Source: Nonomuraea sediminis
GTDB taxonomy: Bacteria; Actinomycetota; Actinomycetes; Streptosporangiales; Streptosporangiaceae
Direction: 5' to 3'
NCBI RefSeq assembly: GCF_018531495.1
Contig: NZ_JAHDTI010000014.1
Location: forward strand, 1-64,000
DNA: 64,000 nt
Shown here: positions 53,015 through 61,098 of the stretch, piece after piece
Layout: each line of letters starts with the position of its first letter
Numbering within the stretch: position 1 is the first letter of the stretch
Made by a program: the position numbers and the translations under genes
The notes under the pieces: model-generated
Databases searched by the model: none
Seen by the model: only the letters and a program-made list of their open reading frames with translations
What the model was told of the DNA's origin: nothing

Positions 53015-53968
53015 ATGGCGGGAAACAGCCTGGCGGGCCTGGTGAGCCCGGCGGCACAGGCGCTCTACGACCGGCTTCGTGAACGGGGGGCGCTGCGGCT
53101 GGGTGTGGACGTCGACGGGGATGCGCCGGAGACCCTCGAACTGATGGGATCGGGCGTCGCCTTCCGCGGAGGCGAGGGCGACGCCCTGCTCAGGCCGGTC
53201 GGTACGGCTGCCGCGCTGCGGCTGCTGGTCGACAAGGAACATGCCGAGATGGTGGACCGCCAGGCCAGGCTGGCGGCGGGGTGGCGGGGACTGGTGGCGG
53301 GGCTCGGCTTCCAAGGCGACAGGGCCGACCCGGTGAGCGGCGACGGGGTGGAGGTCATCGACTCGATGCCGGAGGCGGCGGCCAAGGCCGTGGAGCTGTA
53401 CGCGGCCGGGACCCGGCTGGTGCGGGCGACGTTCACGGTCACGTTCGAGACCGAGCCGACCCAGCACCGGCTGCTGCTGCCGCCGCCCGCGGCGCTGGCC
53501 GCGGGGGCCGAATACCGGGGGCTGTACGACGTGGCCTACAGCGGTGTGCCGTGGGGGCGCCGCCTGATGGCCGACTCCGCGGCGGCGGGCGAGACCGTCC
53601 GCATGCGCAAGGACGTGCCGACCAAGATGATTCTCGTGGACGACGCCACCGCGCTGGTCGCGGTCGCCGCCACCGGGGTGCCCGCGCTGCTGGTCACCGC
53701 CACGGACCTGCTGCGCTTACTCGCCGACTGGTTCGACCTGATGTGGAGGGATTCCGTGAGGCTGGAAGGAGATGACATCCCGCTGACCGCCGCGCAGCGG
53801 CGGGTGGTGCGGCAACTGGCCACCGGCATGACGGACGAGCAGATCGCGCACGAGAGCGGCGTGAGCGTGCGGACCGTGCGGCGGCACATCGCGGTCGCCA
53901 TGCGGGCGCTCGGCGCCGAGACCCGCTTCGCCGCGGGCGTCGCGGCGGCCAGGAAGGGCTGGCTCTAG
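53015..53968 (+). CDS. LuxR-type HTH transcriptional regulator
   Basis: Regulator of 317 residues. A C-terminal LuxR helix-turn-helix (about 255-317) includes TAAQRRVVRQLATGMTDEQI and SGVSVRTVRRHIAVAM. The N-terminal 240 residues resemble the TrmB-like sensor region found in many actinomycete LuxR regulators (LSPAAQALYDRLRERG at the start, then DATALVAVAATG). No receiver domain is present. GGGAGGG precedes ATG 53015. Its 3' end overlaps the convergent DUF5130-type gene by 4 bp. The target is unknown. Confidence 0.82.
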   Translation: MAGNSLAGLVSPAAQALYDRLRERGALRLGVDVDGDAPETLELMGSGVAFRGGEGDALLRPVGTAAALRLLVDKEHAEMVDRQARLAAGWRGLVAGLGFQGDRADPVSGDGVEVIDSMPEAAAKAVELYAAGTRLVRATFTVTFETEPTQHRLLLPPPAALAAGAEYRGLYDVAYSGVPWGRRLMADSAAAGETVRMRKDVPTKMILVDDATALVAVAATGVPALLVTATDLLRLLADWFDLMWRDSVRLEGDDIPLTAAQRRVVRQLATGMTDEQIAHESGVSVRTVRRHIAVAMRALGAETRFAAGVAAARKGWL

Positions 53969-54327
53969 CGGCGCGCGGTGGCCTGCTCACCCAGGGCGGC
54001 GATGCCGAACAGCAGGCCGCCCACCAGGTCGCCGACGCTGAAGGCGGTGGCCATCGACATCGCGGTCATCCGGCACACGCTGTCGGGCAGCCGCCGCCTG
54101 GCCCGCTCCCCCGTGACGATCTCCAGGCCGCGCCCGCGCACGTCGACCATCAGCACCACCGCGTCGTCGGCCTCCTCGCCGAGCGCGGCGTGCAGCCGCT
54201 CGGCGAAGTGCCGCCGTCCGTCCTCGGAATGCCCGAGGAACAGGCCGAAGCGCAGGCCGCTGCGCCGTTCAGCCGTGATCAGCGCCTGGCGGACGTCGTC
54301 CGCCTGCGCGGCGGTCAGTACCCGCAT
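53965..54327 (-). CDS. DUF5130/TPM-like protein
   Basis: Small protein of 120 residues. The region EADDAVVLMVDVRGRGLEIVTG and the pattern after it resemble the TPM/DUF5130 fold common in actinobacteria; the function is not known. The C-terminal stretch SMATAFSVGDLVGGLLFGIAAL is hydrophobic. It starts 6 bp after the small membrane protein gene on the same strand, so they form an operon. Confidence 0.65.
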   Translation of the reverse strand: MRVLTAAQADDVRQALITAERRSGLRFGLFLGHSEDGRRHFAERLHAALGEEADDAVVLMVDVRGRGLEIVTGERARRRLPDSVCRMTAMSMATAFSVGDLVGGLLFGIAALGEQATARR

Positions 54328-54333
54328 GACGCC

Positions 54334-54624
54334 TCACCACCCTGCCGAGGCGCCGCCCACGCGCCTGCCCGGTTCCGCCACCTCGGACGCGGCCACCCAG
54401 TCGGACTCGGGTGCCGGCGCCCAGTGCGCCGCCCGGTCGGCCAGGACCAGACCGGAGGTGCTCACACCGCGCTCGCTCCTGGACGGGCCGCCCAGCCACA
54501 CCGGCTCGGTCTCCGCCCGCCGCGCCGAACCTCTGCTCGGCACGAAGACCAGCAGGGCGACCAGCGCGAAGACGCCGAGCGACGTGGCGAACAGGACTCC
54601 CATAATCATCCACGGGCTGTTCAC
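54334..54624 (-). CDS. small single-pass membrane protein
   Basis: Hypothetical protein of 96 residues. One N-terminal membrane helix (MIMGVLFATSLGVFALVALL) is followed by a hydrophilic tail with EPVWLGGPSRSERGVST. No family is recognised. It is the first gene of a two-gene operon with the DUF5130-type gene, and is divergent from the second kinase gene. Confidence 0.6.
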   Translation of the reverse strand: MNSPWMIMGVLFATSLGVFALVALLVFVPSRGSARRAETEPVWLGGPSRSERGVSTSGLVLADRAAHWAPAPESDWVAASEVAEPGRRVGGASAGW

Positions 54625-54715
54625 ACCATGAACGTAATCCTCGTTCGCCTGTCGAGCCAGTACCTCGCCGTGAGAGAGTCTGACTCAAGATCCCCCACTC
54701 GAGGTCATGTGAACT

Positions 54716-56113
54716 GTGGAGACTCCAGCTTCGATCGGAAGGTATCCGATCGAGCGTGCCCTCGGTTCGGGCGCGTTCGCGTCGGTGTGGCTCGGCCGTG
54801 ACGACCAGCTCGACTCGTTCGTGGCCATCAAGGTGCTGGCCGACAACTGGGCGGCCGAGCCGGCGGTGCACGAGCGGTTCGTCAAGGAGGCCAGGATCCT
54901 GCGCCAGGCGGACTCGCCGCGGATCGTCCAGGTGCACGACATCGGCGAACTCCCTGATGGCCGGCCGTACTTCGTCATGACATATGCGGATATGGGGACG
55001 CTGGCGGGGCGGCTCGCGGAAGGGCCGCTGCCGGTGGACGAGGCGCTCAGGATCATCGGCGAGATCGCCGAGGGCGTCGAGGTGCTGCACCGCCTGGGCA
55101 TCGTGCACCGCGATCTCAAACCGTCGAACGTGCTGTTCCGCTCGCTGCCCGGCGGCGGGGAGCGGCTGATGGTGGCCGACCTCGGGGTGGCGCGCTCGCT
55201 GGCCGACGCCACCAGCCACACGATCGCCGCCGGCTCGCCCGGCTACATGGCGCCCGAGCAGATGCGCATGGACGGCGCGCCGGACGAGCGGGCCGACGTG
55301 CACGGCCTGGGCGCGATGGCCTACCACCTGCTCACCGGCCAGGTCCCCGGCTCAGGAGCGGTACGGCTGGCGCCGCACCGCCTGCGCGAGGAGGTGCCCG
55401 AGCGGGTCAGCGCGGCCATCATGAAGGCCATCGACCCGGACCCCGACCAGCGCTGGGCCGGCGTGTCCGACTTCGTCGCGGCCCTGCGGGACCCTTCGCC
55501 CGAGCGGCCTTCCGCGCCGCCGCCCTCCAGGGATCGCCGTCCCCTGCTGATCGGCGCCGGAGCCGCGGTCGTGGCCGCGGCCCTGGTCGTGGGCGTGCTC
55601 TTCTGGCGCTCGGGCTCCACACCTGCCGGGACGCCCTCGGTGGGCGCCACCGCGCTGCTCGGGCTGCGGGAGGACCAGGGCATCCCGGCCAAGTACCGCA
55701 CGCTCATCCTGAAGGCCGGCACCTGGTGCGACGTGCCCGGGCTGAGCCCGGCGCTGATCGCCGGGATACTCAAGGTGTCGAGCGACTTCGACCCGGACCT
55801 GAGCGACCAGGCCAAGGACGAGTACGGCATCGCCCGCTGGACTCCCCGGGTCCTGTGGTTCTGGCAGCCGAACGGCAACCGCGGCCCGATCCCCGAGCCG
55901 CCGTTCCCGCCGGAGATGTCGCTGCCCGCGATGGGACGCTTCTTCTGCGGCCTCGGCCCCCAGATCCAGGACGTGCCCGGCGATCCCGCGGCCAAGCTCG
56001 CCGCGCTCTACGTCACCGGCGTCCAGCCGGTCAAGCGGGCGGGCGGGGTGCCGCCCAAGTGGAAGGGTTACGTCGACAGCGTGCTGAAGTACCGCGACCA
56101 GTACCAGAGCTAG
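54716..56113 (+). CDS. membrane Ser/Thr kinase with extracellular lytic transglycosylase-like domain
   Basis: Protein of 465 residues starting at GTG 54716. The kinase domain (about 8-265) has ALGSGAFASVWLG, VAIKVL and IVHRDLKPSN, but DFG is replaced by DLG (VADLGVARS). A membrane helix lies at about 277-297 (LLIGAGAAVVAAALVVGVLF). The outside part contains LSPALIAGILKVSSDFDPD and EYGIARWTP, a pattern like SLT lytic transglycosylases with Ser where the catalytic Glu of the VESxFNP motif should be. It may sense peptidoglycan rather than cleave it. It overlaps the FHA gene tail to tail. Confidence 0.82.
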   Translation: METPASIGRYPIERALGSGAFASVWLGRDDQLDSFVAIKVLADNWAAEPAVHERFVKEARILRQADSPRIVQVHDIGELPDGRPYFVMTYADMGTLAGRLAEGPLPVDEALRIIGEIAEGVEVLHRLGIVHRDLKPSNVLFRSLPGGGERLMVADLGVARSLADATSHTIAAGSPGYMAPEQMRMDGAPDERADVHGLGAMAYHLLTGQVPGSGAVRLAPHRLREEVPERVSAAIMKAIDPDPDQRWAGVSDFVAALRDPSPERPSAPPPSRDRRPLLIGAGAAVVAAALVVGVLFWRSGSTPAGTPSVGATALLGLREDQGIPAKYRTLILKAGTWCDVPGLSPALIAGILKVSSDFDPDLSDQAKDEYGIARWTPRVLWFWQPNGNRGPIPEPPFPPEMSLPAMGRFFCGLGPQIQDVPGDPAAKLAALYVTGVQPVKRAGGVPPKWKGYVDSVLKYRDQYQS

Positions 56114-56811
56114 GGCAGCAGGCGCAGATCGGCGTCGGTCACCAGGTCGAAGCGCAGGGCCAGGTTGATCAGGGCCGCGCGCTGCCAGTCGGCCTTGCCG
56201 GCCTCGTCGGCCTGCTTGACCTTCAGCTTGGTGCGGGCCAGGTAGTCGATGTGGAAGTTCACCCCGCTGCGGGTCAGGTCGGCGCCGCCGAGCCGCTCGA
56301 GGAGCTGCGGCACCGTGGGCACGAACGTGCTCGACGGGTCACGCAGGCGCGCCTCGCACAGGGCCACCAGGATCAGGAAGTACTTGGCCGTCTTGTCCAG
56401 CGGGAAGACGCCCATCGTGGTCGCGCCCGAGCCCGCGGTCGCGGCGGCCTTGCCGTACACGTGCTCGGGGGCGAAGACGAGGAAGCCGGTCGTGCCGTGC
56501 TCGGCGGGCAGGATGACCCGGGAGAACTCGAAGGGCACGGGCATGCCCATGCGCAGCGGCGGGACCTTGACGAACTCGCCGCCGCCCTCCGGGTTCTCCA
56601 CCACGTAGGTGCGGTCGGCGCTGAGGTTGCTGATCTGCCAGTAGTCCTCGATCGCGGTGATGCGCCCGGCCAGCCGCGAGACCGCCCGATCCGAGACCAC
56701 GATGTCGACGCTGATCCCGTCGGCACCCCGGCCGAATGTGGCGGACTCTCCTGGTTTGAGCTCGGCCGCCACGGCCGTGTCGGTCTGGATGAGCACGGTG
56801 CGCATGCGCAT
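56110..56811 (-). CDS. FHA domain-containing protein
   Basis: Cytoplasmic protein of 233 residues. The N-terminal FHA domain (about 1-100) has ESATFGRGADGISVDIVV, DRAVSRLAGRI and WQISNLSADRTYVV, covering the phosphothreonine-binding loops. The C-terminal half is helical and unknown to me (VPTVPQLLERLGGADLTRSG). FHA domains bind phosphothreonine made by Hanks kinases; the neighbouring kinase gene, overlapping by 4 bp in convergent orientation, is an obvious candidate partner (inference). Confidence 0.85.
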   Translation of the reverse strand: MRMRTVLIQTDTAVAAELKPGESATFGRGADGISVDIVVSDRAVSRLAGRITAIEDYWQISNLSADRTYVVENPEGGGEFVKVPPLRMGMPVPFEFSRVILPAEHGTTGFLVFAPEHVYGKAAATAGSGATTMGVFPLDKTAKYFLILVALCEARLRDPSSTFVPTVPQLLERLGGADLTRSGVNFHIDYLARTKLKVKQADEAGKADWQRAALINLALRFDLVTDADLRLLP

Positions 56812-56860
56812 GGTTGTACGTCCTTGCCGCCTGTCGGACCATCTGTAATCTTGCAGGGGA

Positions 56861-58267
56861 TCACCACACGGGCGGGCGCCGGGCTCCCCAGAAGCTCCCC
56901 CTGTACGCCTCGACCTGCGCCGAGAGCGAGATCAGCGTGCCCTCCCCGCCGATCCGCCCACCCAGCATGACACCGATCGGCAGGCCCTCGTCGGTCCAGT
57001 ACAGCGGCAGGTTGACGGCGGGCTGGCCGCTCACGTTGTAGATCGCGGGGAAGGCGGCGAAGTGCTTCATCCGCTCGAAGGTCTCGTCCACGTCATCGAC
57101 GTCCTCGAACCAGCCGATGGGCCGGGGCGGCTGCGTGACCGTCGGGGTGAGCACCGCGTCGTAACCGTCCGTGATCGTCAGGGCCTCCCTGACCGCCAGC
57201 TGCAGCGCGGCGTGCGCCTGCAGGAAGGCGGGCGCGCTGGTGGCGAAGCCGCGCTCGCGCAGCCGCGCGGTGATCGGGCGCAGCTCCCCCACCTGGTGGT
57301 CGGCGACGGGATGCATGCAGGCGAAGGCGAACCACAGCGTCGAGAACTCCGGCACCACCTCGGGCCCGAACGGCGGGGGGATCTCCTCGACCTCGTGGCC
57401 GAGCGCGGCCAGCGTCTTGGCGGCCTCCTCGTAGGCGGCCAGCACCTCGGGCGCCACCACGGCGCCCGGCACGACGGGCTGGGCGTAGCGGGCGATGCGC
57501 AGCCGGCCGGGATCGCGGGTGACGCACTCCAGGAACGTGCCCTCGTGCGGCGGCGCGACGAACACGTCGCCCGGGTTGTTGTGCGTCATCACGTCGAGCA
57601 GCGCGGCGGCGTCGGCCACGGTGCGGGCGATCGGGCCGTTGGTGGACATGCCCACCAGGTCGGGGATGATCGGGGCGAAGCTGATCCTGCCGCGCGTGGG
57701 CTTGATGCCGAACAGCCCGCAGACCGCCGCCGGGATCCTGATCGAGCCGGCGCCGTCGCTGCCCTGCGCCGCGGGGGCCAGCCCGGCCGCCACCGCCGCC
57801 GCGGCCCCGCCGCTCGACCCGCCCGCCGACAGGGCCAGGTCCCAGGGGCTGCGCGTCGGTGGTGACAGGTACGTCTCCGTGTAGCAAGGCAGTCCGAACT
57901 CCGGGGTGGCGGTCTTCCCGAGCATGACCGTGCCCGCCTCGCGCAGCCGCTCGACCACCGTGTCGTCAACGGGCGACACGAAACCCCGATAGGCGTTGGA
58001 CCCGAACATGATCGGAACGTCCTTCACCAGGTTAAGATCTTTGATCGGGATCGGCACTCCGGCCAGGGGTCCGTCCGGCAGCTGTTTCTCCAGGTCACGC
58101 GCCTGATCCAGAGCCAGCTCGGCGGTCACGGTCACGTACGCGCCGACCTGCGGATCGATGCGCTCGATCCGGTCGAGATAGTGCCGGGTGAGCTCGACCG
58201 GGGAGATCTCCCGCTCGCGGACGGCACGGGCTTGTTCGAGGGCGGAAAGCTCGTGAAGTTCTCGCAC
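56861..58267 (-). CDS. amidase (amidase signature family)
   Basis: Serine amidase of 468 residues. The Ser-cisSer-Lys triad can be placed: Lys in GVPIPIKDLNL, and both serines in LSAGGSSGGAAAAVAAGLAP with QGSDGAGSIRIPAAVCG. The family hydrolyses small amides or acts in GatA-like roles; no gatB or gatC is nearby, so this is a stand-alone amidase of unknown substrate. The GTG start at 58267 gives the natural N-terminus (VRELHELSALEQ). Confidence 0.88.
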   Translation of the reverse strand: MRELHELSALEQARAVREREISPVELTRHYLDRIERIDPQVGAYVTVTAELALDQARDLEKQLPDGPLAGVPIPIKDLNLVKDVPIMFGSNAYRGFVSPVDDTVVERLREAGTVMLGKTATPEFGLPCYTETYLSPPTRSPWDLALSAGGSSGGAAAAVAAGLAPAAQGSDGAGSIRIPAAVCGLFGIKPTRGRISFAPIIPDLVGMSTNGPIARTVADAAALLDVMTHNNPGDVFVAPPHEGTFLECVTRDPGRLRIARYAQPVVPGAVVAPEVLAAYEEAAKTLAALGHEVEEIPPPFGPEVVPEFSTLWFAFACMHPVADHQVGELRPITARLRERGFATSAPAFLQAHAALQLAVREALTITDGYDAVLTPTVTQPPRPIGWFEDVDDVDETFERMKHFAAFPAIYNVSGQPAVNLPLYWTDEGLPIGVMLGGRIGGEGTLISLSAQVEAYRGSFWGARRPPVW

Positions 58268-58282
58268 GTCTGCACACTAGGG

Positions 58283-58321
58283 ATCTCTAGAGATGAACGT
58301 AATAGATACCCGAAAAACGGG
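58283..58321. promoter_or_regulatory. palindrome and hairpin in the amidase/NERD gap
   Basis: ATCTCTAGAGAT (58283-58294) is a perfect 12-bp palindrome just upstream of the amidase start. CCCGAAAAACGGG (58309-58321) is a small hairpin with an A-rich loop. Both may serve divergent regulation of amidase and NERD genes; function is inferred from position only. Confidence 0.35.
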
Positions 58322-58396
58322 CGTAGAACACGATGAGCTGGGCCATAAAAGTATGGACACGGCAAGACTAGTTATCGTTCCGACCATCAAGCTACG

Positions 58397-59236
58397 GTGA
58401 GTTACGTGGACTCCGACCCTCAGCGCGAAGACGGTCACACAACGTCACCGATCTGGGTGAGCGACAGGCCGGAAGGCGACAGGCGTGCGACCACCAGCAC
58501 GCCGGCAGCGCCCACATCGACATACGCGCCCGTCGAGCGCGCATCACTGCGAACCCTGCTGCAACAACCCCGCTTCCTCCGGCTGCGCAACCGGGCGCTC
58601 ATCGCCCTCGGCGTCGGGCTGGTCGTGGGCTTCCTCGTGCGCGACTGGCGGGTGGGCGCCACGGCTGCGGTCATCGCGGCGATCCTCGACACCGTTTACC
58701 GTGCGCGCCAGGCCTCAACCGTGCCCGCGTGGCGGCGCGCCTCGGTGGCCGAGCGGCGCACCGAGGCCCAACTGCGCAAGCTCGAACGCAGCGGCTACCG
58801 CACACTGCACGCCAGGGCGATCCCGGGCAGCGAAGCCCAGATCGACCACCTGGTCGTCGGGCCGACCGGGGTGTACGCGGTCGACTCGGAGAAGTGGGAC
58901 AAGCGGCTGCCCGTCCGCGTGCAGATGGGCAAGAAGCTCTTCCACGGGCCGTTCGACATGAAACCCCGCCTCACGGAGGCCAGCTGGGAAGCCTCGCAGG
59001 CCAGCGAGCTGATCAGCAAGGCCTACGGCCGCGAGGTCTCGGTCGTCCCCTCCCTGGCGATCTACGGGCCGCCGGTGCCCTGGAAGATCATGACGATCCG
59101 CGGGGTGGACGTCTACGAGGGCGGCCGCGCCCGCAAGTGGATCACCAAGCGCGAGCGCGCGCTGACCAACGCCGAGATCGACCGCCTCTACGACATCGCC
59201 GCCCAGGTGCTTCCTGCTCGTTACGGAGACGGATAG
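58397..59236 (+). CDS. NERD domain-containing membrane protein
   Basis: Protein of 279 residues. Two adjoining hydrophobic segments (about 74-100; ALIALGVGLVVGFLV, VGATAAVIAAILD) are followed by a NERD (nuclease-related) domain: SGYRTLHARAIPGSEAQIDH, then LVVGPTGVYAVDSEKWD with the conserved acidic residues and Lys. NERD proteins are suspected nucleases, usually on plasmid or stress loci, but activity here is not shown. The start is GTG 58397. It is followed by repeats. Confidence 0.85.
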   Translation: MSYVDSDPQREDGHTTSPIWVSDRPEGDRRATTSTPAAPTSTYAPVERASLRTLLQQPRFLRLRNRALIALGVGLVVGFLVRDWRVGATAAVIAAILDTVYRARQASTVPAWRRASVAERRTEAQLRKLERSGYRTLHARAIPGSEAQIDHLVVGPTGVYAVDSEKWDKRLPVRVQMGKKLFHGPFDMKPRLTEASWEASQASELISKAYGREVSVVPSLAIYGPPVPWKIMTIRGVDVYEGGRARKWITKRERALTNAEIDRLYDIAAQVLPARYGDG

Positions 59237-59239
59237 TCC

Positions 59240-59415
59240 TTTACGGCAAGCCGCACCACCGGCCGCCCGCCGCACTTCGGCCAGCGGCCCGATCTTCATG
59301 TTGCTCATTTACGGCAAGGCCGCCCCGCCGGCCGCCCGCCACACTTCGGCTGAGGGCCCGTGAGCGGCGCTTCCGGCGAGTCGGTGACGGTCGCCCGCCG
59401 CCACGGCGTTGCGTT
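59240..59415 (+). repeat. tandem pair of an interspersed intergenic repeat
   Basis: Copies at 59240-59291 and 59308-59360 share TTTACGGCAAG, GGCCGCCCGCC and CACTTCGGC at about 85 percent identity with a 68-bp period. The second continues to about 59415 and matches, in reverse, 35075-35187, including a 27-bp exact run (59365-59391). The repeats fill the gap between the NERD and TetR genes. Confidence 0.75.
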
Positions 59416-59454
59416 GACCAGACACCAGGTTCACGGTGCCCGCCGTACGCCGGT

Positions 59455-60111
59455 TCATGCCTGCGCTAGCCGTACGCCAAGCTCGTCGAGTTCCGCGGCG
59501 ATGACGTCGCTCGGCGGGGCCTCGCTGGGGAGCCTGGGGAGGATGGCGGTGCCGTAGCCGGCCATGCGGATGGCGTTGTCGATGAGGTCGTCCGGCCACG
59601 GGAAGGACGGCTGGGCGATGACCAGTGAGGCGCAGCCGTGCACGGCCGTCCACATGGCCAGGGCCAGGTCCTGCGGGTCGCCGCGAAGCACGCCGGTCTC
59701 GACGCAGGCCGACACGGCCGTGACGATGTGGCGGAAGCAGGCCGAGGCCGCCTCCTGGGTTGCCGGGCGCATCATCAGGACCCGGTACTGCACCGGATGG
59801 TCGAGGGCGAAGCGGACGTAGGCCCGCGCGCACCGGCCGAGGGCGTGGAACGGGTCGCCGCCCGCGTTCTGCTGGACCAGGCGGCCCAGCTCGTCCCACA
59901 CGCGCAGGCAGACCGCCTCCACCAGCGCGTCCTTGTCGGCGAAGTGCAGGTAGACCGACGGCGTGGAGACACCGGCCCGCTCGGCCACCGCGCGCAGCGT
60001 GAGCGCGTCCTCGCTGCCCGACTCGGCCAGCAGCGACTCGGCCGCGCGCAGGATCTCCTCGCGCAGCAGAGCACCCTCGCCCTTGCGGGCACGCGTGCGT
60101 CTGATGGTCAT
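59455..60111 (-). CDS. TetR family transcriptional regulator
   Basis: Regulator of 218 residues. The N-terminal helix-turn-helix has LTLRAVAERAGVSTPSVYLH (about 40-60), followed by FADKDALVEAV. The C-terminal ligand domain contains ALDHPVQYRVLMM, characteristic of one common TetR C-terminal family. ATG 60111 is used (an in-frame TTG lies 6 bp upstream). It is divergent from the thioesterase gene, which it probably represses through TTGAC/GTCAA palindromes at 60122-60148. Confidence 0.88.
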   Translation of the reverse strand: MTIRRTRARKGEGALLREEILRAAESLLAESGSEDALTLRAVAERAGVSTPSVYLHFADKDALVEAVCLRVWDELGRLVQQNAGGDPFHALGRCARAYVRFALDHPVQYRVLMMRPATQEAASACFRHIVTAVSACVETGVLRGDPQDLALAMWTAVHGCASLVIAQPSFPWPDDLIDNAIRMAGYGTAILPRLPSEAPPSDVIAAELDELGVRLAQA

Positions 60112-60121
60112 GAACAATAGG

Positions 60122-60148
60122 TTGACGCCGTCAGGTTAACGATGTCAA
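60122..60148. promoter_or_regulatory. candidate TetR operator
   Basis: Inverted repeat TTGAC-(17)-GTCAA spanning 60122-60148, with TGACGCCGTCA nested at its left end. It lies in the 46-bp gap between the divergent TetR and thioesterase starts, the usual place for a shared operator. Confidence 0.4.
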
Positions 60149-60157
60149 TCTGATCAA

Positions 60158-60967
60158 ATGGGGACATTTCATGAAGCGACCGCTTTGACTGCGCGCGATG
60201 GCGGCTTCGAGGCGAACCTGGACGCGCAGTGGAGCGTCGGCACCCGCCTGCACGGCGGCTACCTGCTCGCCGTACTCGGCAGGGCGGCGGTCGAGACCGC
60301 AGGCGAGGGGCACCCGCACGTGACCGCGGTCAGCGGGACCTTCATCGAGCCGCCCGAGCCGGGCAGGGCGGACGTGCACGTCAGGACGCTGCGGGTGGGC
60401 AGGACCGTGGCCCAGGTCCAGGCGGAGCTGGCGCAGGAGGGCAGGACGCGGCTGGTCGCCCTGATCACGCTGGGCGTGCTGGACGAGGCCGACCCGTGGT
60501 GGTCCGGCGAGGAGCCGGTCGAGCTGCCCGACAGGGACTCCTGCTTCCTGGCCCCCACCGACCCGCCGGGCGCCGAGTTCCCCGTCCCGCTCATGGACGT
60601 CGTCGAGGAGCACATCAACCCCGCCCACCTGGCCTTCGCCTTCGGCAACCCGTCGCGGCGCGGCGAGATCGCCTCCTGGCAGCGCCTGGCGGACGGCTCG
60701 GACTGGGACCCGCTCAGCCTCCTGGTCGCCCTCGACCCGGTCCCGCCGGTGTCCTTCGACCTCGGCGCGCCGGGCTGGGTGCCCACGATCCAGCTCACCG
60801 CCTACATCCGTCGCCTCCCCGCCCCGGGCCCGGTGCGCGTGCGCCTCCGTGCCACGGACGTCACGAGCGACCGCATGGATGAGACCGCCCACATCTGGGA
60901 TGACAAGGGCCGCCTCGTCGCCCAGGCCACCCAACTGGCCGCCGTCCGCCTCCCCCGGAGCACATGA
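60158..60967 (+). CDS. acyl-CoA thioesterase family protein (double hot-dog)
   Basis: Protein of 269 residues resembling TesB-like thioesterases. The N-terminal hot-dog contains NLDAQWSVGTRLHGGYLLAV, with the HGGY motif on the central helix. The C-terminal hot-dog includes SDWDPLSLLVALDPVPP and MDETAHIWDDKGRLVAQATQ, whose Asp is a likely catalytic residue. It would cleave acyl-CoA esters; chain preference is unknown. It is divergent from the TetR regulator gene, which suggests ligand-controlled fatty or aromatic acyl metabolism. Confidence 0.85.
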   Translation: MGTFHEATALTARDGGFEANLDAQWSVGTRLHGGYLLAVLGRAAVETAGEGHPHVTAVSGTFIEPPEPGRADVHVRTLRVGRTVAQVQAELAQEGRTRLVALITLGVLDEADPWWSGEEPVELPDRDSCFLAPTDPPGAEFPVPLMDVVEEHINPAHLAFAFGNPSRRGEIASWQRLADGSDWDPLSLLVALDPVPPVSFDLGAPGWVPTIQLTAYIRRLPAPGPVRVRLRATDVTSDRMDETAHIWDDKGRLVAQATQLAAVRLPRST

Positions 60968-61098
60968 GACCGGGGGCGGGTGGGAGGCTGGGTAGTGAGC
61001 CATCACGTGGTGCCACGTGTCCGAGCTGTGGACAGGCGTCTCAGTTACCGGGCGATGGCCGTACCATGTGAAGACTCGACAGCGATGGGAGAACCACC

